Shown: piece after piece, positions 20,580 to 27,569 of the stretch
Numbering within the stretch: the first letter of the stretch is position 1
Layout: each line of letters starts with the position of its first letter
From: JBOFDK01 sp051650305
Lineage (GTDB): Bacteria; Bacillota; Clostridia; Lachnospirales; Cellulosilyticaceae
Assembly (NCBI GenBank): GCA_051650305.1
Contig: JBOFIT010000020.1
Location: 1 to 27,569 of the forward strand
DNA: 27,569 bases
Direction: 5' to 3'
Made by a program: the position numbers and the translations under genes
Notes under the pieces: generated by a model
Databases searched by the model: none
What the model was told of the DNA's origin: nothing
Seen by the model: the letters and a program-made list of their open reading frames with translations, nothing else

Positions 20580-21972
20580 AGTAAGGAAGAACCACCACGT
20601 CTGCCCCTTCTTTTTGTATCGTACAGTATGTATAATCTTCACTTATATATTTTACTGCTGTTCCTATGGTAATCTTCACACCTGGATAAAGCTTGTTTTT
20701 TACTTTGACTAAGCCAGTGTTAGCTTGTTTGATCTTATCACTCAGCATTTTGTGTTTTTCAGCAACCTCACGATGTCTTGCTTCAATCCCTACTTTAGTC
20801 GTGATGAGTTTGCTTAAGAGTGCTTGTTTTTGTTCCCCTATGATATCTTTTTTACCCATTAAGAAAGTAACACTTTGGCTTACCTTAGTCACTTCTTCTC
20901 TTACTTCCTGATACAGCTTCTCTACTTGCTGATATTCTTTTAAGAGATTTGGTGGCACACCTATTTGCACGATGGTTTGAGTAGCCATCGGCGACCCCAT
21001 AATGTTCGCATGAATTTGTCTTCCAGCGATCATCTCACCACCTACGATGAGCCCTTTCCCTTTGGCTACATCGATAGAGGATGCAGCTATATGACTATGC
21101 ATGATAGCTTCTGTGACCACCTCGCCATCAGCTTCTACACAAGCATTCTGAATGAATTTTGCCACGAGGTTCCCTTTGGTACGTATAATACCTTTATCCA
21201 TGCCTTGTATCCCGTACCAAACCACGACGTCATCGCCTGCCTCTATCTCTGCAGCTTCTACACATCCCTTAATCTCCACTGTTCCACCAGCTTTTACTTT
21301 AAAACCATTTTGAACGTTACCATTCACGACGACATTCCCTACAAAGTCGATATTCCCCGTACTGCTATCCACATCTTTTTCTACGATAAAAGTCGGTGAA
21401 ATATAAACATTGTGATGATCATAAGAAAGCTTACCACTTATTTCTGCCACAAGTGTGAGGCCATCTTCTAGGAGTTTTGTATTTTTACCTTTAGGTATAC
21501 GTACATCTTTTCCTTTTTGGGCCTTTATTTCTTGACCAAGTACGTTAGTCCCTGGTGTCCCTTCAGTTGCTTCAGTCTTCACGACCAACACTGCATCTTG
21601 AGTCACATTATGCACCACATTCATATCTTTAAAGTTTACTGTGCCGTCTAAGTTCTGAGCTGGTTTGAAAACATTGATTGTCTTTATATCGAAGCTATAA
21701 TCAAGTTTGGCATCTTCTCCCTTTACAGGTGGGGTTCCCTTTGCAACGATGTACTTATAATTGTACCTTCTACTACTGAGTATCTCATTTAAAAGGGCTT
21801 CATCAATTCCAAAGCTAATTTCTTTTTTTGTGATTGCTTGTCGTATTGCCTTTTCATCTAATTTTTCACCATCTACTCCTGGTTCCTCAAAAGAAATAAC
21901 ACCTATCATCTTATCTGGAGTTATCTCTACAACCACTTTTTCATCTATTTTTTGGATGTCACCTAGATTCAT
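20578..21972 (-). CDS. FapA-like protein (DUF342)
   Basis: 464 residues. The N-terminal region (about 1-160) contains the FAPA-type segments around GIDEALLNEIL and AKGTPPVKGEDAKLDY, and G-T-x-G-x-x-V-L-G-Q as in the family. A repetitive Val/Gly-rich beta-helix follows (about 190-325; NIDFVGNVVVNGNVQNGFKV, KVKAGGTVEIKG, GDDVVVWYGIQG). The end is a coiled coil (about 335-420) and a small basic beta tail. In Vibrio a relative named FapA controls flagellar polar localisation, but DUF342 proteins are common in non-motile Clostridia and no flagellar gene is near, so a scaffold or signalling role is open. ATG 21972 has AGGGGG 6 nt upstream. It is the last gene of the pncB-plsC group. Confidence 0.85.
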   Translation of the reverse strand: MNLGDIQKIDEKVVVEITPDKMIGVISFEEPGVDGEKLDEKAIRQAITKKEISFGIDEALLNEILSSRRYNYKYIVAKGTPPVKGEDAKLDYSFDIKTINVFKPAQNLDGTVNFKDMNVVHNVTQDAVLVVKTEATEGTPGTNVLGQEIKAQKGKDVRIPKGKNTKLLEDGLTLVAEISGKLSYDHHNVYISPTFIVEKDVDSSTGNIDFVGNVVVNGNVQNGFKVKAGGTVEIKGCVEAAEIEAGDDVVVWYGIQGMDKGIIRTKGNLVAKFIQNACVEADGEVVTEAIMHSHIAASSIDVAKGKGLIVGGEMIAGRQIHANIMGSPMATQTIVQIGVPPNLLKEYQQVEKLYQEVREEVTKVSQSVTFLMGKKDIIGEQKQALLSKLITTKVGIEARHREVAEKHKMLSDKIKQANTGLVKVKNKLYPGVKITIGTAVKYISEDYTYCTIQKEGADVVVLPY

Positions 21973-22003
21973 TCTATCCCCCTCTTCCATGATGCTCTGT
22001 AAT

Positions 22004-22738
22004 TTACTGTGTAATTTCTTGTAATAAACTACGCACTTTATTTTCTACTGTTTTTGGCAGTTCTTTTTTCTCTTCTGCTGATAAGGCTGCTACATCAATC
22101 ATCTCCCCAATGTTGATATAAACTGTCGTCTTTTGGATACGCCCTTTTTCTTCTAGGATCTTATGGGTATTCTGCATAGCAATAGGGACAATAGGCACAT
22201 TGGCCTTCGTTGCTAACTTGAAACTTCCTGCTTTAAATTCAGCCATTTCTTCACCTTTACTTCTAGTTCCCTCTGGGAAGATGACGATAGACTGCCCTTC
22301 TTTTAGTTCTTTAATGCCTTCTAGAATAGCTTGTAATGACTTCTTCATATCATCTCTCGCAAGGTAGATGCACCCCATCGCATCAAACCATCTACTAATA
22401 ATAGGCATTTTCTTTGTCTCTTCTTTTCCTATAAAGATGATTGGGTCATCCAGAAGATGTGCCATAATTGGACTATCATACAATCCTTTGTGGGTAGCCA
22501 TATACACCACAGGCCCTTCTTTTGGTAAGTTTTCTTTACCTTTTATTTCGACAGTTGTCCCTGCTGCCTTAATCATTCCGTTACTTAAATCTTGCATCAT
22601 TTTATAGATTTCTTTACGGTTTGCTTTTTTAGTAGCTACATCTAATTCTTTTCCTTCTATACTGTACTTGTGTCTTTTAAAGGTATTCTTAATGTAATGC
22701 CATGCCATTACCCATAGTACTGCTATTCCTCTTAGCAT
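22004..22738 (-). CDS. plsC: 1-acyl-sn-glycerol-3-phosphate acyltransferase
   Basis: 244 residues. It acylates lysophosphatidic acid to phosphatidic acid in phospholipid synthesis. The catalytic H-x4-D is H83/D88 (THKGLYDSP). FIGKEETKKMP and the substrate-binding FPEGTRS (154-160) follow, then VPIVPIAMQNTHKIL. The N-terminus is hydrophobic (about 3-18) and probably dips into the membrane. ATG 22738 lies one base after the pncB stop, with GAGGAGG formed by the last pncB codons, so translation is coupled to pncB. Confidence 0.94.
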   Translation of the reverse strand: MLRGIAVLWVMAWHYIKNTFKRHKYSIEGKELDVATKKANRKEIYKMMQDLSNGMIKAAGTTVEIKGKENLPKEGPVVYMATHKGLYDSPIMAHLLDDPIIFIGKEETKKMPIISRWFDAMGCIYLARDDMKKSLQAILEGIKELKEGQSIVIFPEGTRSKGEEMAEFKAGSFKLATKANVPIVPIAMQNTHKILEEKGRIQKTTVYINIGEMIDVAALSAEEKKELPKTVENKVRSLLQEITQ

Positions 22739-22739
22739 C

Positions 22740-24200
22740 TTATACCTCCTCTTGTCTACATTCGTGGAGCATTTGCTCTTTTAGGTAGTAAAGCTCGTCT
22801 GATAAATCTACTGGTACAATCGCTGGATTAATGAGACGCTTGTACTCTTCCCATAAAGTTTCTAACTCTTCTTTAGCATAGTCTCGAATCGTCATCACAC
22901 TTGGTTTTTCATAAATGCACTTACCATCTCTAAAGATTGGTACGAGCAGTTCTTTTAATTTATAAGTCCCGGCTTTCAGGCACATCTTTTTCCATCTAGC
23001 TTTTGGATCACGTAAGATAAGGTCTTGTGCCTCATCAAAAGTATCTTCTTCTAGTGCGATAATATCTGCCTTGATCTTAGATGTCTCTAAATCATAGACA
23101 CGCACTACTTTTTTGATACCTGGATTTGTAACCTTTTCTGGGTTATCAGAAATTTTGATTTTAGGCTTGAAGGCACCGTCTTCATTTTTTTCTGCTGCCA
23201 GCTTATAGATACCACCAAAAGATGGGCAGTCTCCAGATGTGATTAGCTTCGTACCTACACCCCAAAGTGTAATCTTAGCACCTTGTCTTTTAAGGTCTGC
23301 AATCAAATACTCATCTAAGTCACAAGATGCACTGATAATAGCATCTTTATAGCCCGCTTCATCCAGCATACGACGTGCTTTTTTTGAAAGGTATGCAAGG
23401 TCTCCACTATCTAATCTTATGCCATACATTTTAGAGTCTATGCCTTGTGCTTTCATTTCATCGAAAACTTTGATGGCATTTGGAACACCTTGTCCTAATG
23501 TATCATAAGTATCCACAAGTAAGATGCATTTTTGTGGGAATAACTTTGCATAAGCTCTAAAAGCTTCAATCTCTGTATCAAAGCTCATTACCCAGCTATG
23601 GGCGTGAGTCCCTGCGATAGGCACATTAAACATTTGTCCTGTAAGGACATTAGAAGTCGCATGGCAGCCTCCTACCATCGCTGCACGTGCACCGTAGATA
23701 CCGGCATCCGGTCCTTGTGCACGTCTAAGTCCAAATTCTAGTACAGTGTCGTCTTCTGCCGCGCGTACCACACGTGCTGCTTTTGTAGCGATCAAGCTTT
23801 GGTGATTGATCATATTAAGCAGTGTCGTCTCGATGAATTGTGCTTCAAAGATTGGTGCAGTTACACGAATGAGTGGTTCTCCTGGAAAGACGACTGTCCC
23901 TTCTGGAATCGCATCGAGGTGCCCTGTAAACTTAAAGTTACTTAAGTACTCTAGGAAGTTCTCTCTAAAAATATCTAGACTCTGTAAGTACGCGATGTCT
24001 TCTTTTGTAAATTGTATATTTTCAATGTACTCAATCACTTGTTCTAATCCACAACAAATAGCATAGCCATTGCCTGATGGATTATTTCTATAAAACAAGT
24101 CAAATACGACTTCGTGATTATTGACATGATTTTCAAAGTAGCCCTGCATCATTGTCAATTGGTATAAATCTGTTAGTAAAGTAAGGTTTCTATTGCCCAT
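22740..24200 (-). CDS. pncB: Nicotinate phosphoribosyltransferase
   Basis: 486 residues, full length. It makes nicotinate mononucleotide from nicotinate and PRPP (ATP-assisted) for NAD salvage. Family marks in order: LLTDLYQLTMMQGYFEN, FDLFYRNNPSGNGYAI, FEAQFIETTLLNMINHQSLIATKA (given in overlapping part), LEFGLRRAQGPDAGIYGARAA (part), TSNVLTGQMFNVPIAGTHAHSWV (with the conserved His, part), LVDTYDTL and MYGIRLDSGDLAYLSKKAR. The start is ATG 24200. A TATAAT -10 box lies at 24241-24246 on the minus strand, with no good -35. It heads a pncB-plsC-fapA-like group. Confidence 0.95.
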   Translation of the reverse strand: MGNRNLTLLTDLYQLTMMQGYFENHVNNHEVVFDLFYRNNPSGNGYAICCGLEQVIEYIENIQFTKEDIAYLQSLDIFRENFLEYLSNFKFTGHLDAIPEGTVVFPGEPLIRVTAPIFEAQFIETTLLNMINHQSLIATKAARVVRAAEDDTVLEFGLRRAQGPDAGIYGARAAMVGGCHATSNVLTGQMFNVPIAGTHAHSWVMSFDTEIEAFRAYAKLFPQKCILLVDTYDTLGQGVPNAIKVFDEMKAQGIDSKMYGIRLDSGDLAYLSKKARRMLDEAGYKDAIISASCDLDEYLIADLKRQGAKITLWGVGTKLITSGDCPSFGGIYKLAAEKNEDGAFKPKIKISDNPEKVTNPGIKKVVRVYDLETSKIKADIIALEEDTFDEAQDLILRDPKARWKKMCLKAGTYKLKELLVPIFRDGKCIYEKPSVMTIRDYAKEELETLWEEYKRLINPAIVPVDLSDELYYLKEQMLHECRQEEV

Positions 24201-24276
24201 GGTTTTTCTCCAATCGTTTGCAAAATTCTGTTATATGCCTATTATAGCACTATCATATTTTGATTTGTAGCATTAC

Positions 24277-24305
24277 TTGTTATTTTAATACTTTTGGTAT
24301 ACTAT
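24277..24305 (+). promoter_or_regulatory. Promoter of the EamA transporter gene
   Basis: Plus strand TTGTTA (24277-24282), 17-bp spacer, TACTAT (24300-24305), about 60 bp ahead of ATG 24366 in the divergent pncB/transporter interval. Confidence 0.5.
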
Positions 24306-24365
24306 GTTATCAGCTTTTAACATTTATTGTTTTTTATTCATATTTTTTAGTCAGGAGCGTTTTAT

Positions 24366-25304
24366 ATGTTGAATCATTTATCAAAAAAACACCTTTACCT
24401 TTATACAACACTAGCTGCCATCTTTGCAAATATTTTATGGGGTACAGCCTTCCCTGTATTAAAAATCGTTTATAAAGAAATGTATATCGCGAGCAGTGAC
24501 TTTGCATCAAATATTACCTTTATCAGTATTCGCTTCTTCCTCGCTGGACTTATCGTCCTCCTTTTTGCTCTCTACCGAAAAGAGTCGATCTTTGCACTTA
24601 CGCGTAAGCAATGGGGTACCATTATCTTACTAGGTTTGTGTAATACAACGATACAGTACTTTTTCTTTAATATTGGGGTTAATAATACCTCTGGTATCAA
24701 GGCTTCTATCCTTGGGCAAATCGGTATTTTCTTTTCTATTCTACTTGCACATTTTATTTATAAAAATGACAAGTTAAACCCTAACAAAATAGCTGGCCTT
24801 ATGTTAGGATTTATAGGACTCATCATTGTCAATTTTGGAAAAGGTGCTGATAACTTTTTTAGTTTCACATTAGTTGGTGAAGGCTTTATGATTCTTTCTG
24901 GTCTTACAAGTGCCTTCTCTATGTTTATCGCTAAAAAACTAGGAAGTGAAGTATCTACTCTTGTCTATACCAGTTGGCAGATGATTATAGGTTCTGTACT
25001 TTTATTCCTACTCGGACTTTTATCTGGTGGCAATCCTTTAACACTACAATTCACGCCATTATCTACTGCCCTTTTACTTTATCTTGCCCTTTTATCCAGT
25101 GTAGCTTTCGTACTTTGGTATGGTATTTTGCAATATCGTAAAATTGGAGAGATCAGCCTCTATAAATTCGTAGTTCCTGTATCGGGTAGCTTACTTACGG
25201 CACTTTTTATCCCCAACGAAAAACTTTTACCTGTCCATATCATTGGACTCCTTCTTGTTTCTATAGGGATTGTAGTAGTCAATCGTCAGAAACACTCTAG
25301 TTAG
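24366..25304 (+). CDS. EamA/DMT-superfamily transporter
   Basis: 312 residues with ten predicted membrane helices arranged as two five-helix halves, the drug/metabolite transporter fold. The first half begins LYTTLAAIFANILWGTAFPV (the conserved W-G-x-x-F/P motif) and contains the LGLCNTTIQYFFFNIGVNN region. The second half repeats it (GFMILSGLTSAFSMFIAKKL, SSVAFVLWYGILQY). Such proteins export or import small metabolites such as amino acids; the substrate cannot be inferred here. ATG 24366 has CAGGAG 8 nt upstream. It is followed by the DedA gene after about 80 bp on the same strand. Confidence 0.92.
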   Translation: MLNHLSKKHLYLYTTLAAIFANILWGTAFPVLKIVYKEMYIASSDFASNITFISIRFFLAGLIVLLFALYRKESIFALTRKQWGTIILLGLCNTTIQYFFFNIGVNNTSGIKASILGQIGIFFSILLAHFIYKNDKLNPNKIAGLMLGFIGLIIVNFGKGADNFFSFTLVGEGFMILSGLTSAFSMFIAKKLGSEVSTLVYTSWQMIIGSVLLFLLGLLSGGNPLTLQFTPLSTALLLYLALLSSVAFVLWYGILQYRKIGEISLYKFVVPVSGSLLTALFIPNEKLLPVHIIGLLLVSIGIVVVNRQKHSS

Positions 25305-25387
25305 ACAAGTACTATTTGTCCAACTATTTTCATATATTATCAACAATATACTATTTATTTTTATAAAAAGGAGTGGATAAGTCCGCT

Positions 25388-26005
25388 ATGCTTACACAAC
25401 TTGTGGATTATATTATGAATTTTGCCGGTTCTCTCGGCTATTTTGGCATCATCTTTGTTACCAGCTTAGAATACGCATGTTTTCCTCTTCCTAGCGAGGT
25501 CGTGCTACCTTTTATAGGGGTAGGCATCGCCACTGGCACTTATAGCTTTATAAAAGCTTGGCTTGCTAGTTTACTAGGTGGTATGTTTGGATCTCTCTTA
25601 GCCTATGCCATCGGTTATATAGGTGGTGTACCTTTTCTTAACTGGTCAAAACGTAAATTCCCTAAAACCGAAAAGACCATCGTTGCCTTAGATAAGTGGT
25701 TTAATCGTTATGGCAGTATCGCCCTTATGATTACACGTGTGGTTCCACTTACCCGAACCTACGTCTCTATCCTTGCCGGTAGCCAGAAATTCGACCTTCT
25801 CAAGTTTATGGGCTATACCGCACTTGGTGTCGCTGCATGGAATACGATTCTTATTTCTCTAGGCTACTTCCTTGGAGATAATCTTCACCTGATCGAGCAG
25901 ATTATTAGCCAATACAGTGTCGTCGTAGGCGCTCTCATCCTTCTCGCAGTAGGTTACTGGTTCTACCGTAAACGTAAGACCACACCTGCTACCCGTAAAC
26001 GCTAA
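25388..26005 (+). CDS. DedA-family membrane protein
   Basis: About 205 residues with several membrane and re-entrant helices. The DedA signature is present: YFGIIFVTSLEYACFPLPSE (acidic residue then P-x-P-S-E), LGGMFGSLLAYAIGYIGG, and the arginine motif ITRVVPLTRTYVSILAG. DedA proteins act as lipid translocases, for example for undecaprenyl phosphate or phosphatidylethanolamine, probably driven by an ion gradient. The C-terminus is strongly basic (RKRKTTPATRKR). The start is uncertain: AAAAGGAG lies 14 nt before ATG 25388, while the in-frame GTG 25373 overlaps that site. The gene ends 25 bp before the insertion sequence. Confidence 0.9.
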   Translation: MLTQLVDYIMNFAGSLGYFGIIFVTSLEYACFPLPSEVVLPFIGVGIATGTYSFIKAWLASLLGGMFGSLLAYAIGYIGGVPFLNWSKRKFPKTEKTIVALDKWFNRYGSIALMITRVVPLTRTYVSILAGSQKFDLLKFMGYTALGVAAWNTILISLGYFLGDNLHLIEQIISQYSVVVGALILLAVGYWFYRKRKTTPATRKR

Positions 26006-26035
26006 AACAAAAAAGTCACATGAAGCCTTCTGATA

Positions 26036-26091
26036 TGCTCCCCTTAAGGTAGACAGTTTAAATAATAAAACTGTTACCTTGAGGAGGAGCA
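26036..26091 (+). promoter_or_regulatory. IS leader hairpin covering the orfA ribosome site
   Basis: A near-complete inverted repeat: TGCTCC-CCTT-AAGGTAgACAGTTT pairs with AAAACTGTtACCTT-GAGGAGGAGCA around a short AAATAAT loop. The GAGGAGGAG Shine-Dalgarno of orfA lies in the right arm and would be paired with TGCTCCCC of the IS terminus in any transcript entering from outside. Confidence 0.65.
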
Positions 26092-26097
26092 TTTTTT

Positions 26098-26781
26098 ATG
26101 GGAAGAAAATCAAAAGTTTTATTCGAAGTAAAAATAGATATTGTTCAAAGGTGTTTAGCTGGGAAAACTACGGCTAATTATGAAGCCTTATTATTAGGAA
26201 TTCATCCTAAATCTATAGCAAATTGGATTGCTCTTTACCAATCTCAGGGGGAAAATGGGCTTATTACACGTTCTAAAAATGTAGTTTATTCTCTTGCAAC
26301 TAAAAGAAATGCTGTGGAAGATTATCTACACGGTAAGGGTTCTTTAATACAAATCTGTAAAAAGTATCATATTCGTTCACAAAGCCAACTCCAGAATTGG
26401 ATTAAGAAGTATAATAATCATGAGGAGCTTAAAGCTTCCGGCACAGGAGGAAAGCCAATCATGATTAAAAGACGTAAAACAACATATGAAGAACGCATTA
26501 CAATCGTTCAGTATTGCATAGAGAATCAAAACAATTACACAGAAACAGCAGATAAGTTTCAAGTATCTTACCAACAGGTTTATACATGGATGAAAAAGTA
26601 TGAAGAATTAGGAATAGATGGGCTTTTGGACCGCCGTGGTCGTACAAAGCCTGTTGAAGAAATGAGTGAACTTGAGCGTTTGCATATGGAAAATCGCTTG
26701 CTTAAAGCCCAAAACAAGCGTCAAGAAATGGAAATGAACTTTCTAAAAAAGCTAGACGAGATAGAAAGGAGATGGGACTAG
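26098..26781 (+). CDS. IS3-family transposase OrfA (DNA-binding part)
   Basis: 227 residues. Three consecutive helix-turn-helix units are visible (about 1-55, 65-110, 125-178; each ends in a W-I/M-K/A-x-Y pattern such as IANWIALY, LQNWIKKY, VYTWMKKYEELG). They are followed by a leucine-zipper helix (about 190-222, ELERLHMENRLLKAQNKRQE) used for multimerisation. It recognises the IS ends. It is longer than most OrfA proteins of the group (about 100-175). The A-AAA-AAG heptamer lies near its end for fusion with OrfB. Alone it is normally regulatory; the OrfAB fusion is the transposase. Confidence 0.93.
   Translation: MGRKSKVLFEVKIDIVQRCLAGKTTANYEALLLGIHPKSIANWIALYQSQGENGLITRSKNVVYSLATKRNAVEDYLHGKGSLIQICKKYHIRSQSQLQNWIKKYNNHEELKASGTGGKPIMIKRRKTTYEERITIVQYCIENQNNYTETADKFQVSYQQVYTWMKKYEELGIDGLLDRRGRTKPVEEMSELERLHMENRLLKAQNKRQEMEMNFLKKLDEIERRWD
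26745..26751 (+). promoter_or_regulatory. Programmed -1 frameshift site A-AAA-AAG
   Basis: The heptamer is in the correct orfA phase (ctA AAA AAG), 30 bp before the orfA stop. Slipping back one base joins the reading frame of orfB, which is open from here to the window end. An AGGAG follows within 20 nt. Confidence 0.8.
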
Positions 26782-27569
26782 GACGACTTAGAAAAGAAGG
26801 TATCTATCAGGCTATACAGGAGGCTCATGAGAAGTACGACTATTCAATTCGTTCGCTTTGCCAAATAGGTAAAGTAACCAGAGCCGCCTACTATAAATGG
26901 GTTAATCGTAAAACCCCTGATAACGAAAAGGAAAATGTAAGAATTTCAAAAGTAATAGAAACTATTCACGAGCAGCATCCGGATAAAGGATATCGTCGTA
27001 TTAAAGATGATTTAGAACGTTATCATAGCACGAAAGTAAATGATAAAAGGGTACTACGAATCTGTCGTAGGTTAAATATAAAGTCTACTATTAAATACGC
27101 AAGTCAAGGATGTACGCGACAAGCTGCAAATCCTCAACATATTGCTGAAAATGTATTGAATCGTGAATTTAAGGCAGATAAGCCAAATGAAAAATGGCTT
27201 ACTGACGTAACCGAGTTCAAGTATTACATTGATGGTGAGAAAAAGAAAATGTACCTTAGTGCTATCATAGATCTTTACGATCGACGTATTGTATCCCATG
27301 TGTTAAGTGATAGAAATGATAATGCACTAGTTTTTGAGACATTTGATCTTGCTTTACAAGCAGCACCTGATGTAACCCCTCTATTTCATAGCGATAGAGG
27401 CTTTCAGTATACCAATAGATCATTTTATAAAAAACTTATGTCGGCTGGAATGACTCAAAGTATGTCCAGGGTAGGTAAATGTATTGATAACGGTCCAATA
27501 GAAGGGTTTTGGGGGATTTTGAAAAGAGAACGGTATTATGGTAAGAAATTTACCACAAAAGAAAGTTTG
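26772..27569 (+). CDS. IS3-family transposase OrfB, integrase core (partial, runs off right edge)
   Basis: The -1 frame relative to orfA. ATG 26772 gives MGLGRLRKEGIYQAI, and the frame is open to 27569 without a stop. An N-terminal HTH_21-like region (IHEQHPDKGYRRIKDDL) is followed by the rve integrase core. The catalytic triad is visible: Asp in WLTDVTEF (codon 27204), Asp in FHSDRGFQY (27393) and Glu in NGPIEGFWGILKRE (27501). The last two are spaced D-x35-E, the exact IS3 spacing. It is normally made as an OrfAB fusion by frameshifting, and the ATG may also be used directly. The last part, about 15-30 residues, is missing. Confidence 0.93.
   Translation, partial: MGLGRLRKEGIYQAIQEAHEKYDYSIRSLCQIGKVTRAAYYKWVNRKTPDNEKENVRISKVIETIHEQHPDKGYRRIKDDLERYHSTKVNDKRVLRICRRLNIKSTIKYASQGCTRQAANPQHIAENVLNREFKADKPNEKWLTDVTEFKYYIDGEKKKMYLSAIIDLYDRRIVSHVLSDRNDNALVFETFDLALQAAPDVTPLFHSDRGFQYTNRSFYKKLMSAGMTQSMSRVGKCIDNGPIEGFWGILKRERYYGKKFTTKESL

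Larger units (their letters stand above)
26031..27569 (+). mobile_element. IS3-family (IS150-like) insertion sequence, right end outside the window
   Basis: The left end is placed at TGATATGCTCCCC (26031), a TG-starting terminus as in IS3 elements. After a 67-bp leader comes orfA, then orfB in the -1 frame with a DD(35)E catalytic core. The element runs off the window at 27569, so the right inverted repeat and the target duplication cannot be seen. Both ORFs are intact as far as visible, so the copy may be active. Confidence 0.88.

Noticed and set aside
26753..26781. OrfA and OrfB as a broken transposase (frameshift mutation)
   Set aside because: The A-AAA-AAG heptamer is in the right phase and the overlap layout is standard for IS3 elements, so programmed frameshifting explains the two frames.
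1..27569. CRISPR arrays, tRNA or rRNA genes, prophage genes
   Set aside because: No regularly spaced repeats, tRNA cloverleaf-like segments, rRNA-like sequence or phage structural genes were seen on either strand.

Overview
The window looks like a chromosomal segment of a low-GC, Gram-positive anaerobe of the Clostridia, most likely Lachnospirales or a Cellulosilyticum-like lineage. The reasons are the AT-rich codon use, strong AGGAGG-type ribosome sites, GTG and TTG starts, TATAAT-type promoters, a Na+-type F-ATP synthase with an extra double-hairpin c subunit, a split cobalamin methionine synthase, and a small membrane-anchored protein of a kind I associate with Lachnospiraceae. The genus is inference only.

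Layout. (1) 1-2400 is an accessory strip of short genes, several with their own promoter and terminator: a GNAT acetyltransferase running off the left edge, a nucleotidyltransferase/HEPN pair, a separate HepT-like HEPN protein with an intact R-x4-H-x-Y motif, and on the plus strand a small nucleoside 2-deoxyribosyltransferase-like protein. (2) 2408-2755 has no gene. It holds a nested fold-back element of about 185 bp and the terminator of the ATP synthase operon. (3) 2756-11525 (minus) is one long operon: wecB/mnaA, atpZ, atpI, atpB, two c-subunit genes, atpF, atpH, atpA, atpG, atpD, atpC. The larger c subunit is a tandem of two hairpins. The second carries Gln where the ion-binding Glu should be, the arrangement described for the hybrid rotor of Acetobacterium woodii. 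(4) 11794-18295 (minus) carries a GAF-GGDEF diguanylate cyclase, metH without its activation domain, the separate activation-domain protein, metF, a 3-methyladenine DNA glycosylase and a YihY-family membrane protein. Most are a few bases apart or overlapping, so probably co-transcribed. (5) 18472-24200 holds a membrane-anchored protein of unknown function, cardiolipin synthase on the plus strand, then fapA-like DUF342, plsC and pncB as a minus-strand group. (6) 24366-26005 (plus) has an EamA-family transporter and a DedA protein. (7) 26031 to the right edge is an IS3-family (IS150-like) insertion sequence with an A6G frameshift signal, cut by the window end.

Functionally the core is energy conservation (a Na+-coupled ATP synthase), one-carbon/methionine metabolism (MetF, MetH, reactivator), phospholipid synthesis and handling (PlsC, Cls, DedA) and NAD salvage (PncB). 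The less ordinary pieces are the hybrid c-ring genes, the HEPN/nucleotidyltransferase cluster, the fold-back element and the IS leader hairpin. I found no rRNA, tRNA, CRISPR array or recognisable riboswitch.
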